The notes under the pieces are model-generated. The model did no database searches. It saw nothing but the letters and a program-made list of their open reading frames with translations, and was not told where the DNA came from. 64,000 nt of DNA from JAWKTT01 sp041398965 (GTDB lineage Bacteria > Planctomycetota > Planctomycetia > Planctomycetales > Planctomycetaceae), in assembly GCA_041398965.1 (NCBI GenBank), contig JAWKTT010000017.1:48212-112211 (forward strand), read 5' to 3'. Within the stretch, counting starts at the first letter, position 1; each line of letters starts with the position of its first letter. Positions 9,401 through 16,827 of this stretch are shown here, piece by piece. Position numbers and translations under genes: made by a program.

Positions 9401-10438
9401 CGCCTTGCGACGTCCGCCGGTGTAGTAGAAGGAATTGGCTGGTCGATGACGGCGGAAGAACTGCCGGTCTTTGTTGATGACCGCCCCCCGAACAAGCGGG
9501 TTCGGCTGCGGAGGTGTCTCGCCGAATAGCCCCTGAAACACCGAGTTGGCAAACTGGTCGTAGCCAGCCTCATTGAGATGGGCCCCGTTGATCGTGAGGT
9601 CCTCTTTCGTGGATTCCATCGCCTCTTTCGTGTCGGCGAAGACATCCAGGAATCCGACCTTCTGTGCAGCGGCGACCTCTTTCATCACAGCGGCGTACTG
9701 CTGAATTCGTCCGTTGTTGAGCGTTGCTGCGGGGACGCCGGCAATATCTTCATTCGCAATCGGCGAGATCAGCACGACGCGAGGGGCCGACGTTCCGTTG
9801 TAGCTCCGCGACTTCAGTTTCTCGACGTATTTCGACAGATTCTCTCGGAACTTTTCGAGACCCTCGGCCCCCGCAAAGGACTCATTGTAGCCGTAGGCGG
9901 CGAAGATGACGTCGGCTCGTTCGTGCAACAGATGTTGCTCGACATCGGCGAAATTCTCGGGGCGGGGTTGGGAGTCGATGGCGTCTGCGGACCATGAGAG
10001 GTTGCGGAAGGTCAACTGATGCTCGGGGAACCGTTGCTGAATCAGAGTCTCGATCGAGCCGAAGTATTGGTCCCGATCCAACAGCGTGTTGCCGATGTAG
10101 GCGATCCGGTCTTTGCGATGCAATTGCAGTGGCAGAACGGTTTCGACCGGAGCGATGGCAGCAGGTCGTGGGGCGGACTGTCCATAGATGGCGTACTGTC
10201 CGAGTTCCGGGGCATCTTCGGTTTTCCCTCCGTCGACCAGACTGTTCCTCGCATCCTTTAGATTGGCCTTCCGGGGATCACGTCCCGCGTCGGTGCTGCC
10301 ATTGTTGACCTCCCCCCCCTGCGGACGCGCCGCTGGTTTGCTCCGTGCCGGTTTCCTCGGAGCGGGATCGTCCCCGTGCAAGAAAGCCCCGAGTGTGAGA
10401 CAGATCAATAACCCCGCCAATGACGAAACAATTCGCAT
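6443..10438 (-). CDS. Exported multidomain PVC-type heme-binding CxxCH protein
   Basis: A 1331-residue exported protein. A signal peptide (MRIVSSLAGLLICLTLGAFL) is followed by an SGNH/GDSL-hydrolase-like domain of about 300 residues (RIAYIGNTLLDRDQ, FAAYGYNES, NGAHLNEAGYDQFA). Next come a six-bladed propeller of the PVC dehydrogenase type (ILEDTDGDGRADK, FLKDTDGDGKADL), HEAT-like repeats, a cupredoxin and a C-terminal cytochrome c. The cupredoxin ligands fit a type-1 copper site: His1064, Cys1137, His1142 and Met1146, with azurin-like C-x4-H-x3-M spacing. The heme site is CNQCH (Cys1204, Cys1207, His1208). I chose the ATG at 10438 because of the signal peptide. The frame stays open to a TTG at 11122, but that stretch runs through intergenic hairpins. 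Copper and heme in one chain suggest electron transfer from an oxidised sugar or alcohol; the substrate is unknown. Confidence 0.88.
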   Translation of the reverse strand: MRIVSSLAGLLICLTLGAFLHGDDPAPRKPARSKPAARPQGGEVNNGSTDAGRDPRKANLKDARNSLVDGGKTEDAPELGQYAIYGQSAPRPAAIAPVETVLPLQLHRKDRIAYIGNTLLDRDQYFGSIETLIQQRFPEHQLTFRNLSWSADAIDSQPRPENFADVEQHLLHERADVIFAAYGYNESFAGAEGLEKFRENLSKYVEKLKSRSYNGTSAPRVVLISPIANEDIAGVPAATLNNGRIQQYAAVMKEVAAAQKVGFLDVFADTKEAMESTKEDLTINGAHLNEAGYDQFANSVFQGLFGETPPQPNPLVRGAVINKDRQFFRRHRPANSFYYTGGRRKAYGYLDFLPAMRNFDLMVENRDQVIWQAARGELDKEMPPLGPDARFDDPIVTARVNKQLSPLDAAIPPLPEALQSRGANEWLSAADELKAFEIDPRFEVNLFAGEEQFPDIACPIQMRWDARGRLWVACSTTYPHVYPGNEPNDKIVILEDTDGDGRADKSTLFADDLHIPLSFEFGDGGVYVSEMPDLTFLKDTDGDGKADLRRRVLHGFGTEDSHHALHDIIWTPDGDLIWRESVFHHSQVETPYGPVRQQNSGWFRYQPRNQRLMSFGTYSSTNPWGVTFDDWGQHVASHPVYAAAFHSLDPPYPTQHPAPKGLRAYSGVCGHQFVQTDTFPAELQGHMIKVRYKPTNRVEILAWKEGEFGFDEEYVSDLIFSKNLSFIPVDLQFGPRGDLYVCDWYNPVKGHAQYSLRDDRRDRHSGRIWRITAKGKPLSPPPNFAQASIDELLELLKRQEPNIRYWAKQELRERSANDVAAALETWVNRLDTSDPRHRHHQTEALWVTRWIGAADNIPSPAEYTSSTAQSLTHQGSRATTEASTARTVSHGLLRQLLVCEDPHARAAATQQLRYFWPQLEDHIALLRTACNDANGVVRMEAAIAASYIGSKSALDATLDLLKHPREGHVDYALNCALGSSSLKRHWENNPNYNIAKLLKASQQNSALKEPAATASEAAFDSQANLKRVRIGCVPERMKFTVERIDVLPGQPVKVVFVNSDATDHNLLFVQPGTLADVGIAANEMAKDRKNANSDFIPETERDKIIEAGHMIGPTRRAQIEVLRFNAPTEPGVYPYVCTFPGHWVIMNGVMIVANDSQQAEELLAASQPRIVQEWKLSDFAGKLQTSDDEAIKLNGLAAFVKARCNQCHQHSGKGVNLGPDLTKIGERFQGEKLLQHILEPSQEISKNYQTWQIITTEGKIITGFIKEENEKGITLVPNLLTPDITVTVGQREVELKQPSTVSSMPAGMLNTLTRTEIEALISWLQAKPESP

Positions 10439-11196
10439 GTGATCATCCCGAATGTCTGCTCGTGACCGAACGCTCGAAATTCTCCCGGCACCACAGACGA
10501 CTTTATGGTGGGTGAGAAACGTTCGCTGTACCGCTGTCCCAAGATAGCAAAAGCCGGGATGAGGGCACACAGAACAGAGGGGTTTGGGGGCTCTCTGGGT
10601 GCAGTCGCTGTTTGGGGGTGGTTCATTTGTCCATTCAGGATCACGGTCGGGCCAACGGCCCAGCAGGTTGTCTCGGCCTAGGACTGAAGGGATGAGTTCA
10701 CGCGAGAGGGCTGAAGGCCCGGCCAGTTGCCCCAGAACTTGCCAACGGGCCGGGCCTTCAGCCCTCGACAGACAATCTTGGGCCGATTCCCCAGTCCGCT
10801 GGACTGGGCTAGACAATGTTCCGGGGCGTTGCCCCTGCTGTTTCCTGAACATCGCTACGTCACCTGCCAAACTTGTTCGCGGTGAACAGATGAGCAACCC
10901 CCAATTGACGACTGCACCCAGTCTCTCTGGCGGATGTCTCGATGCTCTGGGGAACTTAACGTGGCACGAACGGGACCGGGCGGGAACCAGATCTGTCGCA
11001 GCGTGTGAGGGGACGAGACACGATTGACCCTGCCGTCCCTCTCCTGCACTGGCTAGCGCATACCGCTCACCCCTCACGGCACAAGTCGTACCGAACAGTA
11101 TTGAAGCCTTCCCAGCCACCAAAAGAAAACCGACCAGTCAGGAGAAGCCCCCCAACTGGCCGGTCATCTGGGTTGATCGGTATACCGTGTTCGTGA
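10439..11196. other. Intergenic region holding a hairpin cluster
   Basis: This long spacer lies between two minus-strand giant genes. The half nearest the downstream gene (about 10640-10840) is packed with hairpins, listed separately. The rest holds no gene I can support: the frame open across it has no protein-like composition. It probably contains the promoter of the 6443-10438 gene. Confidence 0.5.
10649..10835. repeat. Cluster of four GC-rich hairpins
   Basis: Four separate inverted repeats occur within 190 bases. At 10649-10661: GGGCC-AAC-GGCCC. At 10706-10766: a perfect 19-base inverted repeat (GAGGGCTGAAGGCCCGGCC and its complement at 10748-10766), extended inward by GTTG/CAAC after one mismatch. 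At 10790-10808: CCCAGTCC-GCT-GGACTGGG. At 10823-10835: GGGGC-GTT-GCCCC. Three of the four have three-base loops. The arrangement looks like a dispersed intergenic repeat unit rather than a single terminator. Confidence 0.75.
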
Positions 11197-14100
11197 TTAG
11201 AACATCGTACCTGCTGGGACGATGATGTAACCAGCACCGTTGAAGATATCGAAAGGCGTTAGCGGTATCGTCAGGTCTTGTGTGAAGATGTTGGTCGCGT
11301 TGAGGCCCCCCGCAACGTCAGGTTCGACGCGGAAGAAGTCGAGGAAGCGAGTACCGTTCCCCTTGAGGACGTCATTGTTGTTGAACGTCGCTCCAAGAGC
11401 GGTCAACTGACCGATGGAATCACCGGTGTTGTCGCGGAACCGAAGTCGCAGTTCGGCGACATCGTCACGTCGGTATCTTTCCGGAAGGTTCGGGTCTGGT
11501 CCACCACCGTCGGTGTCGTCGTCGAACGTCGAGTTGGTCGGGTTGCCGAGGTTATTGAAGGACCGGGTAAAGAAGTCGGTGAGCTGGTTCCCCGAATGGA
11601 CATTCTGACGATAGTCGAGTTGCATCAGGGTGTTCATCCCGACTTCGACATTCGTTCCATGAGAATCGACGATTGTCCCGTTTCCAGTGATCGCGTTGCC
11701 AACAGCGACGACATTGACCCTCAGGCGGTCTGTGAAATCGATCTCGAATGGAATATTTCGATTGCCTTGCCCAAGTTCCTCAACAATGTTAGTCGTATTA
11801 AGGGAATCGGTTTCCGAATGGAGGAACAGACCTTCTTCGCCGTTCCCCTGAATTGCGTTGTTGAGAATCTGGAGGTTACGGTCAAAGTCACCGGCAACCA
11901 GAATGCCCGATGGAAAGACCTGCGCCTCTGCGCCGGAATTCGCGCCGATGTTGGTCCCTGTGAAGATCGCCTCGATACCCCGTCCGGTGTTGGAGAGGAT
12001 ATTCGAGTTACGAATCATCACGTCAAACGTTCCACCCGATGAGGCAATCTGGACGCCGTTGTCGCCACTATCCCGGACGAGGATGTTGTTGTAATCGCCA
12101 GTCAACGTTCCGCCCGATTGGGTGATCACGATACCGTCATCACCCGCCTCGACAATGCTGTTTGTCGGGGTGTTTCCGGAGACGGTTCCGACATTGATGA
12201 CGTGCGTACCGCCCGTGACGATCGTTTCGATACCGTCATCGGTGCTGTTGAGGATCATGTTGTCATCAATCGTGACAGTATGAGTACCGCCGGTGACGTT
12301 GGTGTTAATACCATCGCCGTTATTCTGGAAGAAGCTGTTGGTAATCCCAACGGTGCTGGTTCCGCCATTCCCTGCCAGGCTGAGACCAGCCAGTGTGTTG
12401 CCGGTGTAGATGTTCATGTCGCCATTAAACGTCAACTGTCCCGGAGGTACTTGAGTCAAGGTGGCCAGTGCGTTCAGGTCGACCCCGTTGCCGGTGTTGT
12501 CGACCAGCATGTTTCCTGTAAAGGTGACGGTATTCGACGACGCGTTGTTTGCTGTCTGAGTGAAGCCGTTCACGTTTCCAGAGAAGAGGTTCATCAGGAT
12601 GTTGGCCGTGGTAATCGAGTCCCCAGCCGTCGAGATGTGACCACCGTTCCCGGTCGCGTTGTCCGTGAACATGTTGTTTGTCCAGGTGATCGGAGTCCCA
12701 GTTGTCGCAGCGTTGTCAAACTCGAACAGGACACCATCACCATTATTGTTCGAGCTGGTGACCTGATCGATCGTGTTGTTGAAGATGGCGTTGTGCTGTG
12801 CCACCACGTGAATGCCGTGGTCTTCGTTCGGAATATTCAGGGTTCCGTTTCCGTCGAACAACCCTTGCACCACATTGAAAGTGACTGTCCGCTGGGCGAC
12901 GGTCGCTCCGGGGTCATTCTGAAGTAGCAGGTGAACACCGTCTTGTCCGTTCGTCGAGGATTCGACATTGTTGAAGTTCAGCAGACCGAGGGTGGCGAAG
13001 TTTCGCTTGTGAATATTGATACCGTGCAGACCGTTCTCGGTGAAGATGTCATCGGTCATGTCGATGGCACCGGTCGTGAAGTCGTTGAATTGCACGTTGA
13101 GACCGTGTCCACCGTTGCCCGCTCCTGCTGCCCCGACGATGTTACGTGCCATCGTCAAGCCGACCATCGTGGGATCGCCAGCGACGTTGATCTGAGCGTT
13201 GTCGTTGAAGATGGCCCGAATACCGTCAGATGCGTTTCCGGTAATCGTGTTGTCGAGAAGTTGAGCATCACGAATCGCGGTATTGTTTCGGGCAACGATG
13301 TTAATTCCTTCCCCATCAAGCGTCACATCGGCACCGTTCACGGCGTTCGTGAAATCGTTGTTTTGGATCAGCATCGTTGTTGGGATGGTGGCGTTGTCGG
13401 TCAGTTGAATCGCCAGGTTCGCATCGGCGTTACCGTCGAACACGTTCCCCAGCAACGGATCAGCTCCACCAATCGTCAAATCGAGAACTGTATTCTGCGA
13501 CGCATCAAACAAGGCACCGATTCCGCCGTTCCCTGTAATCGTATTGGCGGTTAGCGCACTGGTCAGGCTCCCCGAGGTGTCGTCGATGATCGCGTTGATC
13601 CCGAGACCTGTGTTGCCGCTGATGTCGTTGGTGTCGAAGTTCAGGGCAATTGGTACGCCGCCGGTGTTCGGGAGGTCGAGATTGACCCCGTTCAGGCCGT
13701 TGCCGTTGATCGTGTTGTTTGAGATCGTCCCCGCGTTGCCGATTGTCGGCAAGGCACCGCTGACGGTGTTGAAGTTGATCCCGTGCCCGGCTGTGTTGTT
13801 GTCGATGCTGTTGGTGTCGATGAACAGGCCGGTGATGTCGCTGCCGTTGGTCTGCGTGATGTTGAAGCCGTCGCCGGTGGTGTTGCCATCCATCGAACTG
13901 TTGGTCACCGAGAAGAGTCCGGTCACATCGCCATTGTCGCCGAAGTATCGCAGACCGTTGACGGTGTTGCCGTCGAGGATGTTGGTATCGAGGGTGATGT
14001 CGGTAATCGGCGTGTTGGTGGCCGAGATCAGCACACCGTCCAGCGTGTTGCCGGTCGCAGTGTTGCCGATCATCGCGATCAAGTCTTCCGTCGTCCCGTT

Positions 14101-16458
14101 GAGCAGGTACTGAATCCCGTTCCCACCGTTGGTGTTGGCCGTGTTGTTGTACAGGCCGACGTCGGCGAGTCCGGTGGTGTCGGCTTCAATATGGAAGCCG
14201 TCTGCGACGTTTCCATTTGCGGTGTTGCCGACCGGGTTGAGCGGATCAGGATCTCCGAGATCGAAGTCTGTCAGGCTTCCGCCGCCGGTCGACTGACTGA
14301 AGAACCCGTGGTTGCCGTTGTTATCAAATGTGTTGCTGATGAAGGGATCGACGCCGATGATCTGTCCGCCAGCCGAAGCCACCATCGAAGCCCCATCACC
14401 AGCTCCCCCCGTGGCCGAGTTGTTGCTGAAGGTGTCCAGCGTGACGGAGCTTCCGGCCCCCGCAGTCACCGTGAATCCGGCCAGTGTCGGATCGGTGCTG
14501 CCGGTGACAGTGTTCCGTTCGAAGTCGGTATTGATCGAGCCACCATTCAGAGCTGCAAGTTCAATCCCGCCACCCGAACCGGTGACGGTGTTGTCAAGCA
14601 CCCCGCGGCTGCCATCGGCAGAGACCCCGACGAGGTTCGCACCAGGACCATCAGCAATGAGTCGCAGACCGGTCCCGCCATCGAAGTCGGTGACCGTGTT
14701 GCGAGCGATCGAGAACTGAGCATCGCCAGCGACGTGAGTCAGGATCGTTCCGTCCAACGACGTCCCGGCTGTTCCAGTAAGGACGTTATCATCAAAGATC
14801 AGCAAGTCTTCGCCTGGGCAGTTCAGCAAGACCGAAGTGTCGGACCGAATGACCGTTGTGTTGATGGCGTCGACAAAGGTGTTGCCATGAATGTTATAGC
14901 CGTCGACAGTGGTCCCAACGGCACTGGCAATCCCGATCCCCGACGTGGGCGAACCGATCGTGAAGCCGTTGATCTCGGTCGCGTGACCGGCGAGCCCATT
15001 GAGCGGGTCTCCGAGTTGGATGACGCTGGTTCGAGGTGCCATCAGCAGCCCGCCGACGTCGGCGTCACTGATGAAGGGATTGCCCGCTCCGACCGTCTGG
15101 CCAGGAAGAGCAAAGGTTCCACGAGCCGAGGTGTAGTTGTGTGCCAGCGACGATGAAAGGAGTCGTTGCGTGCTGAAGATGTCGATCCCGGTGTCGAGAT
15201 TGGTCGACGTTCCGTCCGCACGAGGAACAACCCGGATGATGTCGAAGGCGGCACGGTCGGCTGCGGCGACCTGCTCGTACTCGAAGAGCGACTGGAACGG
15301 AGTCTCGATCGTCCCGTTTCCGCCTGCTGCCGCGTTCGGGTCGATGTGAGCAATCCGGAAGGCCGCGTTGGTCTTCTGGTTGAATTCTTCTCTCAAGAGT
15401 GTGCGAGTGCTTCGAACCACTGGAGTTCGGAAGTTACGCTGAGTTGACTGGACCATCGCCATGGCGACGGGGTTCGGTCGGAGGATGCGGGAAGGCTTGG
15501 CGTCGGGGATGGTCAACTCGAAACCGAGCGAGACGCGGGTATCGAACACCCGGTCGTGGCTGACGAGGCCGGTCACCGACAGGTCTTCCGTCAACTGCCA
15601 GTTCAATCGCCCGAGGAAGCCTGCGGTACCGGTCTGTCCATTGCCAAACAGTCCGTAGATTCCGACGCCCCCTTCGGCACCATACTTCCCGGCCACTGGC
15701 AAAGGCCAGGCCACGTTGAGAGCCACTTCGTCGTATGGTGCTTCAATCAACTGGTTGACTTGATAAGCGATCGAGTTCCCTTGGAACAGGTTGTTCCCAA
15801 TCGATGCTCCGTAAACCCGTTGATGTTCGCCAACGACGGCGTTGTAATTCAAACGATACGAAACGTAACGGGTGATCGCTTCAAAACTGAGGCCGATGCG
15901 ATGGTAGTCAAAGATGTTGGCACGGTCGTAGTCCCACCACAGACCGGCACCGAACACGCGATCGTGCTCGACATCGCGACGACGCCACAACGCCCCCGCA
16001 CTGAGGCTAGCCCCGGCACTGTCGTTCAGAACGACGTATGGGTTCAAGGCGAACATCGTGTCGGGATCGATGAACCGGACTGGTAACAACGCCGACAAGG
16101 TCGTGTAGCCGTCATCGTAGCCATACAACTGACCGGCCTGATGACCGACGCGATACCACGCATGGTCGTAGTCGCCATAGGTCGGCTCGCCGAGACCGTT
16201 AGCGGCACGAAATGCCGGATCGTAGATCGGTTGCCCCTGGGCCAAGTCGTTGATGGGGTCGTAGCCCCCACCAGCAACGGCACTTCCCGAGCGGTCCGAC
16301 TCGAACTGCACAGGGCGTATGCCTTGTTTGGGGGCAGACGAACTAATCCTGACGTTTCCAGAATTCGGGTCGTCAAACGACGACTGACCGAACACAGTCC
16401 CTCCCGTAAGGAGGACTGTCGCCAAGATTCCCAGACACCATTTACTTGCGATTTTCAT
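11197..16458 (-). CDS. Giant exported protein: outer-membrane-barrel-like N-terminus and beta-helix
   Basis: A 1753-residue exported protein. It begins with a signal peptide (MKIASKWCLGILATVLLTGG...VFGQ), then a region of about 250 residues rich in alternating aromatic and polar strands (LYGYDDGYTTLSALLPVRF, ALNPYVVLNDSAGASLSAG, FGAGLWWDYD). This resembles the inverse-autotransporter/intimin barrel. From about residue 400 to the end it has many parallel beta-helix turns with N-x-(V/I)-x-G-N or NTITGNGG-like units. The start at 16458 has GGAG nine bases upstream; an open frame to 16527 has no signal sequence. The likely role is a surface adhesin, passenger or polysaccharide-binding protein, with the barrel either anchoring or exporting the helix. 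Role and topology are inference. No catalytic polysaccharide lyase signature was seen. Confidence 0.82.
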   Translation of the reverse strand: MKIASKWCLGILATVLLTGGTVFGQSSFDDPNSGNVRISSSAPKQGIRPVQFESDRSGSAVAGGGYDPINDLAQGQPIYDPAFRAANGLGEPTYGDYDHAWYRVGHQAGQLYGYDDGYTTLSALLPVRFIDPDTMFALNPYVVLNDSAGASLSAGALWRRRDVEHDRVFGAGLWWDYDRANIFDYHRIGLSFEAITRYVSYRLNYNAVVGEHQRVYGASIGNNLFQGNSIAYQVNQLIEAPYDEVALNVAWPLPVAGKYGAEGGVGIYGLFGNGQTGTAGFLGRLNWQLTEDLSVTGLVSHDRVFDTRVSLGFELTIPDAKPSRILRPNPVAMAMVQSTQRNFRTPVVRSTRTLLREEFNQKTNAAFRIAHIDPNAAAGGNGTIETPFQSLFEYEQVAAADRAAFDIIRVVPRADGTSTNLDTGIDIFSTQRLLSSSLAHNYTSARGTFALPGQTVGAGNPFISDADVGGLLMAPRTSVIQLGDPLNGLAGHATEINGFTIGSPTSGIGIASAVGTTVDGYNIHGNTFVDAINTTVIRSDTSVLLNCPGEDLLIFDDNVLTGTAGTSLDGTILTHVAGDAQFSIARNTVTDFDGGTGLRLIADGPGANLVGVSADGSRGVLDNTVTGSGGGIELAALNGGSINTDFERNTVTGSTDPTLAGFTVTAGAGSSVTLDTFSNNSATGGAGDGASMVASAGGQIIGVDPFISNTFDNNGNHGFFSQSTGGGSLTDFDLGDPDPLNPVGNTANGNVADGFHIEADTTGLADVGLYNNTANTNGGNGIQYLLNGTTEDLIAMIGNTATGNTLDGVLISATNTPITDITLDTNILDGNTVNGLRYFGDNGDVTGLFSVTNSSMDGNTTGDGFNITQTNGSDITGLFIDTNSIDNNTAGHGINFNTVSGALPTIGNAGTISNNTINGNGLNGVNLDLPNTGGVPIALNFDTNDISGNTGLGINAIIDDTSGSLTSALTANTITGNGGIGALFDASQNTVLDLTIGGADPLLGNVFDGNADANLAIQLTDNATIPTTMLIQNNDFTNAVNGADVTLDGEGINIVARNNTAIRDAQLLDNTITGNASDGIRAIFNDNAQINVAGDPTMVGLTMARNIVGAAGAGNGGHGLNVQFNDFTTGAIDMTDDIFTENGLHGINIHKRNFATLGLLNFNNVESSTNGQDGVHLLLQNDPGATVAQRTVTFNVVQGLFDGNGTLNIPNEDHGIHVVAQHNAIFNNTIDQVTSSNNNGDGVLFEFDNAATTGTPITWTNNMFTDNATGNGGHISTAGDSITTANILMNLFSGNVNGFTQTANNASSNTVTFTGNMLVDNTGNGVDLNALATLTQVPPGQLTFNGDMNIYTGNTLAGLSLAGNGGTSTVGITNSFFQNNGDGINTNVTGGTHTVTIDDNMILNSTDDGIETIVTGGTHVINVGTVSGNTPTNSIVEAGDDGIVITQSGGTLTGDYNNILVRDSGDNGVQIASSGGTFDVMIRNSNILSNTGRGIEAIFTGTNIGANSGAEAQVFPSGILVAGDFDRNLQILNNAIQGNGEEGLFLHSETDSLNTTNIVEELGQGNRNIPFEIDFTDRLRVNVVAVGNAITGNGTIVDSHGTNVEVGMNTLMQLDYRQNVHSGNQLTDFFTRSFNNLGNPTNSTFDDDTDGGGPDPNLPERYRRDDVAELRLRFRDNTGDSIGQLTALGATFNNNDVLKGNGTRFLDFFRVEPDVAGGLNATNIFTQDLTIPLTPFDIFNGAGYIIVPAGTMF

Positions 16459-16827
16459 CGATTGCTCCAGCGTCCTGCTGTCAATCGTCCCGGGTCGTTT
16501 CAGACCCACGTCGACCCCTCGTTCCATCCAGAACGAATGCGCAATCTCTTACGCGATCCACCCTATGGGCGGATTCCGTCTGTACCGGTTCTGCCGAGGG
16601 TGGCAGTTATTCATTTGTTTCGGCGTTCGGATTGGACCAAGTTGAGTGGAATGTCCGGTTTGGCAAACTTTGCGGATTGATCCTCGACACCCGATCATTC
16701 CGGCGAATTGCCACTGCGTTCCCAATCCGATCTTTGTTAATCTCACCATCCTTCCCCTTGGCCGGACACGCGCCGAAATAGCCGTTCGGATGACTCAATC
16801 AGCCGCTTCCAAGCGACACTTTACCCG
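16459..16827. other. Divergent intergenic region, no gene
   Basis: This spacer separates the minus-strand beta-helix giant from the plus-strand GT39-like gene and should contain both promoters. I see no strong promoter pair, hairpin or RNA gene in it. Confidence 0.4.

Noticed and set aside
10439..11122. Open extension of the cytochrome giant to a TTG at 11122
   Set aside because: It crosses the hairpin block, lacks protein-like composition, and the signal peptide begins exactly at the ATG at 10438.
11278..15156. Long plus-strand open frames opposite the beta-helix gene (such as 13783-15156)
   Set aside because: They are shadows of a repetitive, GC-biased minus-strand gene. They have low-complexity Val/Asp/Arg composition and no family motifs.
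11197..16458. Repeated DNA in the beta-helix gene as a possible CRISPR array
   Set aside because: The repeats are degenerate, in frame, and encode Asn/Gly-rich turns; there are no constant repeats with unique spacers and no cas genes.
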